Of a stretch of 39,087 nucleotides of DNA, positions 7,586 to 14,760 are shown piece after piece; positions within the stretch are counted from its first letter, which is position 1, and each line of letters starts with the position of its first letter. The stretch is taken from assembly GCA_028820845.1 (NCBI GenBank), contig JAPPII010000099.1:1-39087 (forward strand). The letters are read 5' to 3'. Both the position numbers and the translations under genes were made by a program. The notes beneath the pieces were generated by a model. It was given only the letters and a program-made list of their open reading frames with translations, was not told where the DNA came from and did no database searches. This stretch comes from Candidatus Poribacteria bacterium. Its GTDB lineage: Bacteria > Poribacteria > WGA-4E > WGA-3G.

Positions 7586-9472
7586 ATGAAATCGAGAAAA
7601 CAGATATTATTTATTTTCGTAGCCCTGCTCTTACTGGGCACCGTGCAGTTCGCGCTTGCGGAAAAAGCATGGGTGAAAGTGAGCGAATCGGATTGGCAGG
7701 CGCATTTTTCAGACATCTTTTTTGTGGACGCACAACACGGATGGATTGTAGGCAGTAAATCGACAATCCTACACACCAACGACGGTGGCGCGACATGGAA
7801 CAGGCAACCGAGTCAACCACTTCCATTCGACATTGTGCTAAAGAAAGTCCGCTTTATTGACACACAAACGGGTTGGGTTGCCGGAGACGATGGGACAGTC
7901 CTGAAAACCACGGATGGTGGGCAAACGTGGATGAAGAAGAATACAGGGACCCGCACGGCACTGTTAGCGGTCTCTTTCGCAGATGATAAACATGGATGGG
8001 CAAGCGGCGATGGTGGTCTCATCATCAGTACGAAGAATGGCGGCACAACATGGGCAAAACAGGAGATTGATACTAACAATACAATTGAAGGTATCGACTT
8101 TGTGAGTCCTACAATAGGTTGGGCGGCTGGTGGCGGTGGCACCCTGCTCCACACAAAAGACGGTGGGATGACATGGGAATTTCAGACGAGCGCGACCGTC
8201 AACACACTTGATGCAATTTCCATGCTCACCGATAAAGTCGGTTGGGCAGTCGGGGCGGGTGGTGCCGTTGTTGCAACAGTTGACGGTTCCAATTGGGTAG
8301 TCCAAGAGAGCAAAGTCCCGAATTCTAACGGTATGCCTGAACCTGTCTGGGATGTCCATTTTGCCGATGAAAAAGCCGGCATTGCCGCCGCCGAATTCGG
8401 TGTAATTCTTCGGACAATGGATGGTGGCACGACTTGGGCACCCCTTGAGCCGCGACCCGTCGCCTCTCGCCTACAAGGTGTCCACATGCTCAGTCCAACG
8501 GAGGCATGGATGGTCGGCAACGACGCAACCATCCTACACACAACCGATGGTGGAGACACCTGGAAGGTTATCTCCAGTTCCAGTCACTTGCGGAGTGCCT
8601 ATTTCCACGACGACAAACTCGGTTGGGCAGTCGGCTTGTCAGGGAGTGTTTTGCACACCAACGATGGCGGCGAAACGTGGAATCCGCAAATTAGTGGGAA
8701 CGTCTTTGAACTCTTCGGTGTTGGGTTTGTGGATGCGAACAGAGGGTACATTGTCGGGAGCAACGCAGCACTGGCGGAAACACTTGACGGTGGAAAAACG
8801 TGGCACGGGGTTAGTGATCCGGGTGATGAGGGTCACGGCACTGCTAAGCGAATCATATTTGAAGGCATGATGAGTTGGCGCAGCGCAATGGGATCCTACG
8901 GACTCAGCTTTGGCACGGCAACACACGCATGGGCTGTCGGAGAAACCGGAAGACTTATGCATACCACCGATGCTGGACAAACATGGATCGGACAAGACAT
9001 GGACCCAATGATGACAGGCACAGGATTTAATAACCTCTATGGTGTCCATTTCGTCAATGATAAAGTCGGTTGGCTTGTCGGGGATGCCGGAACTATCGCA
9101 CATACCGTGGATAGTGGACAAACGTGGAGTTCCATCTTGCAAGGACCGAAATTGAACGATGTCTATGCTATTAACGAACAGACGGCTTGGATCGCTGGCG
9201 ATCAGGGCGCTATTATGGCAACAACGGACGGTGGCGCAACATGGATCGACCAGACAGTCCCGACGCAAGCAAACCTCAACGCTATTCTGTTCCTCAATGC
9301 GAACGAAGGTTGGGCAGCCGGAGAAGGTGGTACAATCCTCCATACAACCGATGGCGGTGTCACTTGGTTGATGCAAGAATCACCGACGAAAAGTGAGTTG
9401 TGGGACCTCGTTCAGACACCAAGCGGTCAAATCTGGGCAATTGGCGATGCTACAACAATTATCCACTATTAG
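7586..9472 (+). CDS. Secreted Ycf48-like/BNR beta-propeller protein
   Basis: 628 residues: a signal peptide (KQILFIFVALLLLGTVQFALAEK) and then about a dozen repeats of the form GWAVGxxGTILHTxDGGxTW running to the C-terminus (for example IGWAAGGGGTLLHTKDGGMTW and GWAAGEGGTILHTTDGGVTW). This is the photosystem-II-stability factor Ycf48/BNR-like propeller family, common in non-photosynthetic bacteria as secreted or surface proteins. Ycf48 itself helps assemble photosystem II in cyanobacteria; no such role applies here. The first in-frame ATG is 7586 (a TTG lies directly before it); an in-frame TGA at 7577 excludes earlier starts. No good Shine-Dalgarno is adjacent. Many acidic residues and near-identical repeats suggest an extracellular scaffold. 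Confidence 0.85.
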   Translation: MKSRKQILFIFVALLLLGTVQFALAEKAWVKVSESDWQAHFSDIFFVDAQHGWIVGSKSTILHTNDGGATWNRQPSQPLPFDIVLKKVRFIDTQTGWVAGDDGTVLKTTDGGQTWMKKNTGTRTALLAVSFADDKHGWASGDGGLIISTKNGGTTWAKQEIDTNNTIEGIDFVSPTIGWAAGGGGTLLHTKDGGMTWEFQTSATVNTLDAISMLTDKVGWAVGAGGAVVATVDGSNWVVQESKVPNSNGMPEPVWDVHFADEKAGIAAAEFGVILRTMDGGTTWAPLEPRPVASRLQGVHMLSPTEAWMVGNDATILHTTDGGDTWKVISSSSHLRSAYFHDDKLGWAVGLSGSVLHTNDGGETWNPQISGNVFELFGVGFVDANRGYIVGSNAALAETLDGGKTWHGVSDPGDEGHGTAKRIIFEGMMSWRSAMGSYGLSFGTATHAWAVGETGRLMHTTDAGQTWIGQDMDPMMTGTGFNNLYGVHFVNDKVGWLVGDAGTIAHTVDSGQTWSSILQGPKLNDVYAINEQTAWIAGDQGAIMATTDGGATWIDQTVPTQANLNAILFLNANEGWAAGEGGTILHTTDGGVTWLMQESPTKSELWDLVQTPSGQIWAIGDATTIIHY

Positions 9473-9516
9473 AAACTGTTCATATCACACAAGGATGAAG
9501 CAAAGTTTGCAAATTT

Positions 9517-9572
9517 GAAGTGTTCTAAAGTTTGCAAGTTATGTTTGGTTTCGTGCAATTTTAGAACACTTC
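9517..9572. repeat. Long hairpin with 13-bp perfect stem
   Basis: GAAGTGTTCTAAA (9517-9529) pairs perfectly with TTTAGAACACTTC (9560-9572), and TTGCA (9532-9536) with TGCAA (9554-9558) inside the loop. It lies between the propeller gene and the TolC gene. Its internal 16-mer CTAAAGTTTGCAAGTT (9525-9540) occurs inverted at 16775-16790. It may be a miniature element or a terminator. Confidence 0.6.
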
Positions 9573-9635
9573 CCAACTTTAGTTAGACTTTGGAACTTTG
9601 GTTCGCCTTTACTCAACTTGGAGGACACAAACATA

Positions 9636-11039
9636 ATGCATCCACTCCGGTTCTGCCAGTCTGTCTGTGCTGGTGGAGCCTTGCTACTACTGCTACTAAA
9701 CCTCCCTGCTATAGCACAAGCACCCAAAGCTCTGACATTAGAAGAGAGTATTGAAATTGCTAAACAGAGCAATTTGACGCTTCAGACGGCTGAGGAAAAC
9801 CTGAAAGCCGCTGAGGCACAAGCGCGTGCTGCTTTGGGAGGACTCTTACCGCGAGTCACAGCGAACGGTAATTACACCTATTTTAAAGATGTCCAAAAAT
9901 CAGTAATTCGAGCCGAGGGTGGCTTCGGATTTCCAATGCCCGGTGGTGGAATGAACGAAATGCCAACCCCCAGTGCGGATAACGAAGCCGATTTGATTGA
10001 ACTGGAGTTTGGGGCACACCACAACGTCCAAGGTGCCGTCAATTTAACACAACCGATCTTTGCTTGGGGACGTTATTATTACGGGTATCAAGCAGCGAAA
10101 CTTAACTATGAAGCAACACAGCGTGATGTTGATGCTGCTTACAATCAACTCCGTTTAGACGTATCCGAAGCCTTCTATGGTGCCTTGGTTGCACAGGAGT
10201 TCGTGCGGGTAGCACAACAGAGTGTTTCGCTTGTTGAAGAGCAGCTTGCTATCGCGGAAGCGTCGCTTGAAGCGGGTGCAGCGACCAACTTTGACGTCCT
10301 CCGTGCGAAGGTTCAACTCGCTAACGCCCAATCAACGCTCATTCGCGCCGAAAACGGGGTACGTAACGCCAAAAACGCCTACAAAACAGTGCTGAACATC
10401 CCACTTGCTGAGGATGTAACCGTCAACGGCACGCTTGCCATACCGGAAGACCATCAAACGCTGGCACCCAATCTCGATGAATTAATCCAACAAGCACTGG
10501 CAAATCGCCCCGAGGTGCACCGGACGCAACTGAGTGAACAAGCCGCACGTAAACAGATTGACATCGCCAAAACGCGGCGACTTCCCGATCTGGGTCTGTT
10601 CTCAAACTACCAAATCTCCCAGAATGAAAGGCTGACGGAAATGAACCGGATTTGGAGCGTCGGTTTTCAAATTAATATCCCGATCTTTGACGGTTTTGCG
10701 ACGAGTGCTGCGGTGCAGCAGACTGAATCTGTTCTCAAACAGGTTGAGTTAGGTGGCACCCAACTCAAGACAGGCGTTGAGTTTGAAGTTCGCGCTGCGT
10801 ATCTGAACCTTCTTGGTGCCCAAACACTTATAGAAGTTCAGCGTGAAGCGGTTGCGCAGGCGCAAGAAAGCGTCCGTATTGCGAATCTGCAGTTTCAAAA
10901 TGGCATTATCACGACTGTTGCGCTGACGGACACACAACTCGCCCTTGCGCAAGCAGAAGTCAATCGTCTTCAGGCACACCACGATTACGTTGTCGGTTTG
11001 GCGAGACTGGAAAAATCTGTAGGACAAACGTTAGAATAA
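9636..11039 (+). CDS. TolC-family outer-membrane efflux protein
   Basis: 467 residues with a signal peptide ending near IAQAP, then the duplicated helical-hairpin layout of the outer membrane efflux protein family: LTLEESIEIAKQSNLTLQTA opens repeat one and LDELIQQALANRPEVHRTQ repeat two. Predicted coiled-coil helices (NLKAAEAQARAALGG, VEEQLAIAEASLEAGAA) and a family NxPLxE-like segment (LNIPLAEDV) are visible. It should form the trimeric outer-membrane channel of a tripartite exporter. A frame from 9618 begins with TTG inside the ribosome site; GGAGG at about 9620-9624 supports the ATG at 9636. The adaptor gene follows at 11132, but no inner-membrane pump gene is adjacent. Confidence 0.92.
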   Translation: MHPLRFCQSVCAGGALLLLLLNLPAIAQAPKALTLEESIEIAKQSNLTLQTAEENLKAAEAQARAALGGLLPRVTANGNYTYFKDVQKSVIRAEGGFGFPMPGGGMNEMPTPSADNEADLIELEFGAHHNVQGAVNLTQPIFAWGRYYYGYQAAKLNYEATQRDVDAAYNQLRLDVSEAFYGALVAQEFVRVAQQSVSLVEEQLAIAEASLEAGAATNFDVLRAKVQLANAQSTLIRAENGVRNAKNAYKTVLNIPLAEDVTVNGTLAIPEDHQTLAPNLDELIQQALANRPEVHRTQLSEQAARKQIDIAKTRRLPDLGLFSNYQISQNERLTEMNRIWSVGFQINIPIFDGFATSAAVQQTESVLKQVELGGTQLKTGVEFEVRAAYLNLLGAQTLIEVQREAVAQAQESVRIANLQFQNGIITTVALTDTQLALAQAEVNRLQAHHDYVVGLARLEKSVGQTLE

Positions 11040-11131
11040 AAAATAGAAACCGAAATACAAGAGACCCCTAAGAAAAATATTCATGCCTCTAAAGCACTCC
11101 AGCGAGTGCCATGTCTATAGGAGAAAAAAAA

Positions 11132-12739
11132 TTGAAGAAAGTCCTGCTCGTTATCGGCATATTATTAGTGATTGCAGTGATTTTAGCCGTGCCAAGGTTC
11201 ACGCAACGTCAAAACCCAGTCCCTCAACAAGCCGAAGCGATTGTGCTCAAACCTGTAGAAGTTACTAAATCGAAACGCGGTGAGATTCGTTTAGAATACC
11301 AACTGTCCGGGACAATTCAAGCAGCATCGCAAGTCAGTGTGTATCCGAAGATTGCCGGACGGCTGATCACCTTAAACGTAGATGAGGGGGATAGAGTAGA
11401 AAAAGACGTGCCGCTTGGCACTGTTGAGTACGAGGAGTTACAACTTGCGGTGCAACAAGCCGAAGCGATCCTCGAATCTGCGGAAACCGCCTACTCTCAG
11501 GCGAAGCAGCTTGCCGAAGTCCGCGTGCATACACAAATTGCGCAAGCCAAGGCACAGTTTGAGGCTGCAGAAATCGCCCTCCAACAGGTAATAGATCTCT
11601 CTGAAATCCGAACCGTCACACAAATAGAGCAAGCAGAGGCTGCATTAGACTCGCTTGTAGCGAACTTGCAGAAGATTAAAAGGGGTGCCCGCGCAGAAGA
11701 CCGCAGACAAGCAGTAGCAGGTCTGAACCAAGCCGATGCGAACCTCGCCAACGCTCAAAGCAACCACGAACGAATGACTCAGCTCTTTGAAAATGGGGCG
11801 ATTAGTCAGCAATCCCTTGAAAGTGCGAAGACGCAGTTGGACATCGCTATGGCACAACATAAGATTGCCACAGAGCAGCTCCAACTCATTGATAATGGTG
11901 CTCGTATTGAGGACATCCAAGCGATGGAGGCACAAGTCCAACAAGCCGAAGCTTCTTTACGCTTGGCACAGACACAAGCCAAAACAAAAACGTGGGAAAA
12001 AGACATTGAACTTGCCCGCTCGCAACTCGAAACGGCACAGGCAGGACTAATCGCTGCCAACGCCTTAGAGGATGCAAAAAGTTGGGAAGCAGAAATTACA
12101 TCGGCAAAAACAGCACGCACACAAACACAAGTTGCTCTCAAACTCGCTGAGAAACGCCTGAAAGATGCGACGATTTACGCGCCGATTTCCGGGGTTATCG
12201 CCAAACGCCACTTGGATTTAGGAGGAATGGCACTCCCTGCAGCCCCGCTTTTTGAGATCGTCAATATTGATACAGTGATAGCCAATGTTGATGTCATTGA
12301 AACCCAACTCAGCGCATTGACACTCAATCAGCAGGCAACCATAGAAATCGACGGCATAGACACACCGATGTCAGGCAGCATTACTTTCATTAGTCCGACA
12401 CTACAAGCTGCGCGACGAACGGCAAGTGTTGAGGTGCGCATCGATAATCCTGAAGGCAGACTCAAACCCGGTATGTTTGCGAAAGTCAAGGTGCCAATCA
12501 AAGTGCACACGGATGCGCTGCTGATCCCGCGTGTTTCCCTGATTGAGAATGCGAATACCAAAACCCAGAACATCTTCGTCATTGAAGAGAATGTCAGTCG
12601 CCGTCGTGCGGTGGAGATAGGACTTTTGCAAGGCGGTGTGGTTGAAGTTCTGAGTGGTCTCATGGAAGGCGAAGCCGTCGTTACAGCGGGTCAGCATTCT
12701 CTGAAAGATGGTGAAGAGGTTAGGGTCGTCAATCCTTAG
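11132..12739 (+). CDS. Membrane-fusion (HlyD/RND adaptor) protein
   Basis: About 535 residues. An N-terminal membrane anchor (KKVLLVIGILLVIAVILAV) precedes a lipoyl-like half motif (VSVYPKIAGRLITLNVDEGD), a very long Ala/Gln/Glu-rich alpha-helical hairpin (about residues 95-345), the second half motif DATIYAPISGVIAKRHLDLG and a beta-barrel/C-terminal domain ending GEAVVTAGQHSLKDGEEV. It would bridge an inner-membrane pump to the TolC protein encoded upstream. I prefer the TTG at 11132 because AGGAG lies 8 bases before it and it gives a standard anchor; an ATG at 11111 is the alternative. The helical hairpin is longer than in AcrA-type adaptors, which recalls HlyD/EmrA- or MacA-type systems. 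No pump gene follows; the next gene is a sugar kinase. Confidence 0.9.
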   Translation: MKKVLLVIGILLVIAVILAVPRFTQRQNPVPQQAEAIVLKPVEVTKSKRGEIRLEYQLSGTIQAASQVSVYPKIAGRLITLNVDEGDRVEKDVPLGTVEYEELQLAVQQAEAILESAETAYSQAKQLAEVRVHTQIAQAKAQFEAAEIALQQVIDLSEIRTVTQIEQAEAALDSLVANLQKIKRGARAEDRRQAVAGLNQADANLANAQSNHERMTQLFENGAISQQSLESAKTQLDIAMAQHKIATEQLQLIDNGARIEDIQAMEAQVQQAEASLRLAQTQAKTKTWEKDIELARSQLETAQAGLIAANALEDAKSWEAEITSAKTARTQTQVALKLAEKRLKDATIYAPISGVIAKRHLDLGGMALPAAPLFEIVNIDTVIANVDVIETQLSALTLNQQATIEIDGIDTPMSGSITFISPTLQAARRTASVEVRIDNPEGRLKPGMFAKVKVPIKVHTDALLIPRVSLIENANTKTQNIFVIEENVSRRRAVEIGLLQGGVVEVLSGLMEGEAVVTAGQHSLKDGEEVRVVNP

Positions 12740-12995
12740 ATGTCCGTTTTTTTAAGAGTAGCCTGGCGCGGACTCTGGAAACTGAATGACGCTGCGTGGA
12801 AAAAGACTTGATAAATTAACCCAATTGGCATAACATGATATAGTAATTGCTTCTGCTTCCAAGGATATTTGGAACCTGTTTAAAGCGATAGCAAGAAAAT
12901 TGGAATCAAATTCATTCGACCGGATTTTTTGTTCCGCACTTGAGAAAGGCGTCGCCAGTAATACGATCACAAAGACATCCTAACTGGAGAGACAG
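12740..12995 (+). other. 256-base intergenic region with promoter and a coding-like remnant
   Basis: Between the adaptor and the kinase gene. Reading 12840-12983 in the frame ending at the TAA 12981-12983 gives a plausible peptide including SKDIWNLFKAIARKLE and FCSALEKGVASNTITK, but it has no usable start codon and a stop just upstream at 12831. It might be the decayed end of a lost gene or chance. I recognise no family. Confidence 0.3.
12808..12836 (+). promoter_or_regulatory. Possible sigma70 promoter upstream of the GHMP kinase
   Basis: TTGATA (12808-12813) and TAACAT (12831-12836) with a 17-base spacer. It lies about 160 bases before the kinase start, so it would imply a long leader. The -10 match is only moderate. 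Confidence 0.35.
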
Positions 12996-14552
12996 ATGAA
13001 AGTTGCACAACTCCATGGCCCCAAAGTGAAACCCTTTCAGGTCTCTGAGTTGGAATATCTCTTACAGGACGACTCTCCTGATCTTTTCTTTTCCTTCGGT
13101 TTACAAAAAAGCGGACAGTTGATTGTGACCTGCGCACCAGCAAGGCTCGACATTATGGGGGGTATCGCTGATTACTGCGGTGCTAATGTCTTTGAGATGA
13201 CACTTAACCGAACCGCAATTGCTGCATGCCAAGCCAGAGAAGATAGAAACCTCTGCGCCGTTACACTCAGCACGGAGAGTCAATTGACCCCTAACTTTCA
13301 TGTCTCACTCGATAACTTCTACAGTAATAGGACTCTTAAGACATACCCAGAAGTTCGAGAACTTTTTAACAAAATACCCAGGACTGCTTGGGCAGGATAC
13401 ATACTCGGCGCATTTCATGTGCTCCTTAAGGAAGGAAAGATCCATCAGTTCCCACATGGTGCCACAATTGTGATTAACAGCAGTATTCCAATGGGCGGTG
13501 GGGTTGCCTCCTCTGCAGCCATTGAGGTGGCGACCTTGATGGCACTGAATCAACTCTACAATTTAGAGTTGGGCATGATGGAAATAGCAAGGCTTGCACA
13601 AACTGTTGAAAATCAGATCGTTGGTGCCCCGTGTGGTATTATGGACCAGGTAGCTTCTGTTGCAGGTAGGTCAACAAAAATTCTCTCAATTCTTTGTCAA
13701 CCGGACACGTTGCAAGATGGGCTTGCAAGCGATGCCCTAAATCTGGAATTCGTCTCATGCCCATCAAGTGTGAGTTTTATTGGTATCTACACGAAAGTCC
13801 GCAGAAGCACAACGAGTACCGCCTACGTAGACACGCGCATCGGGACTTTTATGGGCTTGGCTATCCTCAAAGCAGCTTTCGCATCGGACACCGATACATC
13901 AGACATGTCCAGTTCTGGCGACAGTGATGCGGTTGAAAAAATATCAGAGAGATTAGCAGATAACTACCTCTGCAACCTCTCTGTGGAGGAATTCCATGAG
14001 CAGTGCGAACACCTACTACCGGAAGAGATGCACGGTGAAGAATTTCTCGAAAAGTACGGTGAAACCGTGGATACCGCCACGCAAGTTGTACCCGAAAAGT
14101 TGTATGTTGTAAAAGACCGAGTGGAACATGCCATCTATGAAAACGCACGTGTTAAGCAATTCATAGCGGCTCTAAAAAATGTGGATAAAGATCCAACACA
14201 CACGCCAGACTACCTCGGAGAAGCGGGGAACCTCATGTACGAATCCAACGCCAGCTACCGCGACTTGGCTGGACTCGGTTCACCCGAAGTCGATGGACTT
14301 GTGAATATCGCTCGGAAAATCGGGAAACAAGGCGGCATCTACGGTGCTAAAATTACCGGTGGCGGTGGGGGTGGCACTGTTGCTTTGCTCTGCCACGGGA
14401 ACGTGGAAAGTTCACTAACGCAAATTCTCGCGGCTTATAAACTCGCTTGGGGAATTGACGCGGAACTTATCAGAGGTGACGCAGCAGGTGCGTTTGAATT
14501 TGGACACATCTTGTGGGAATTGAAAGAACTTGAACCGCCCACACATTTTTAA
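12996..14552 (+). CDS. GHMP sugar kinase resembling L-arabinokinase
   Basis: 518 residues. The GHMP substrate loop is CAPARLDIMGGIADYCG (47-62), where galactokinases have GRVNLIGEHTDY. The ATP-binding loop is IPMGGGVASSAAIEVA (about 164-179), and APCGIMDQVASVAG (211-224) carries the likely catalytic D217. The third motif YGAKITGGGGGGTVAL lies near 449-464. The variants MGGIADYxG, APCGxMDQ and AKITGGGxGGTV are those I associate with the kinase domain of plant L-arabinokinase (ARA1), rather than with galactokinase GalK. The N-terminal glycosyltransferase-like half of ARA1 is absent. It probably phosphorylates arabinose, galactose or a related sugar at C1 in the cytoplasm. GGAGA precedes the ATG. 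No sugar-nucleotide pyrophosphorylase is adjacent. Confidence in the GHMP fold is high; confidence in the sugar is moderate. Confidence 0.85.
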   Translation: MKVAQLHGPKVKPFQVSELEYLLQDDSPDLFFSFGLQKSGQLIVTCAPARLDIMGGIADYCGANVFEMTLNRTAIAACQAREDRNLCAVTLSTESQLTPNFHVSLDNFYSNRTLKTYPEVRELFNKIPRTAWAGYILGAFHVLLKEGKIHQFPHGATIVINSSIPMGGGVASSAAIEVATLMALNQLYNLELGMMEIARLAQTVENQIVGAPCGIMDQVASVAGRSTKILSILCQPDTLQDGLASDALNLEFVSCPSSVSFIGIYTKVRRSTTSTAYVDTRIGTFMGLAILKAAFASDTDTSDMSSSGDSDAVEKISERLADNYLCNLSVEEFHEQCEHLLPEEMHGEEFLEKYGETVDTATQVVPEKLYVVKDRVEHAIYENARVKQFIAALKNVDKDPTHTPDYLGEAGNLMYESNASYRDLAGLGSPEVDGLVNIARKIGKQGGIYGAKITGGGGGGTVALLCHGNVESSLTQILAAYKLAWGIDAELIRGDAAGAFEFGHILWELKELEPPTHF

Positions 14553-14567
14553 CGATTACTCTTGGAC

Positions 14568-14588
14568 GATGCCGCCGTTGTCGGCATC
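14568..14588. repeat. Palindrome after the kinase gene
   Basis: GATGCCG (14568-14574) pairs with CGGCATC (14582-14588) around CCGTTGT, 15 bases after the kinase stop. It could stop transcription, although no T-run follows. A second hairpin is at 14607-14624. Confidence 0.5.
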
Positions 14589-14606
14589 CGAGGAATGCCA
14601 AACGGG

Positions 14607-14656
14607 GAAGCCCACACGGGCTTCATACCGTTGATTTGCATTCATACCGTTGATTT
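14607..14656. repeat. Hairpin followed by two copies of TTCATACCGTTGATT
   Basis: GAAGCCC (14607-14613) pairs with GGGCTTC (14618-14624). The 15-mer TTCATACCGTTGATT occurs at 14622-14636 and again at 14641-14655. A third copy is at 33739-33753, again right after a small hairpin. All copies lie upstream of one of the two DUF6785/6784 genes. This looks like a dispersed intergenic repeat. Confidence 0.65.
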
Positions 14657-14760
14657 TCTAAAATTGGTAAAAAACCTGTTATGGGTTATGAATGGCTTTT
14701 TAACGATTGAAATACTGCGAGGACAACGGACGCAGCAGCCCAGAAGCAATAATAAAAAAT

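Noticed and set aside
7318..7758. 146-residue plus-strand frame
   Set aside because: It overlaps the propeller gene in another frame, has no recognisable motif, and its 5' half lies in the possible transposon relic.
8639..9376. 245-residue minus-strand frame
   Set aside because: Antisense shadow of the repetitive propeller gene.
12752..12970. 72-residue minus-strand frame in the adaptor-kinase gap
   Set aside because: No family resemblance and no ribosome site; the other strand reads more like protein, yet has no start either.
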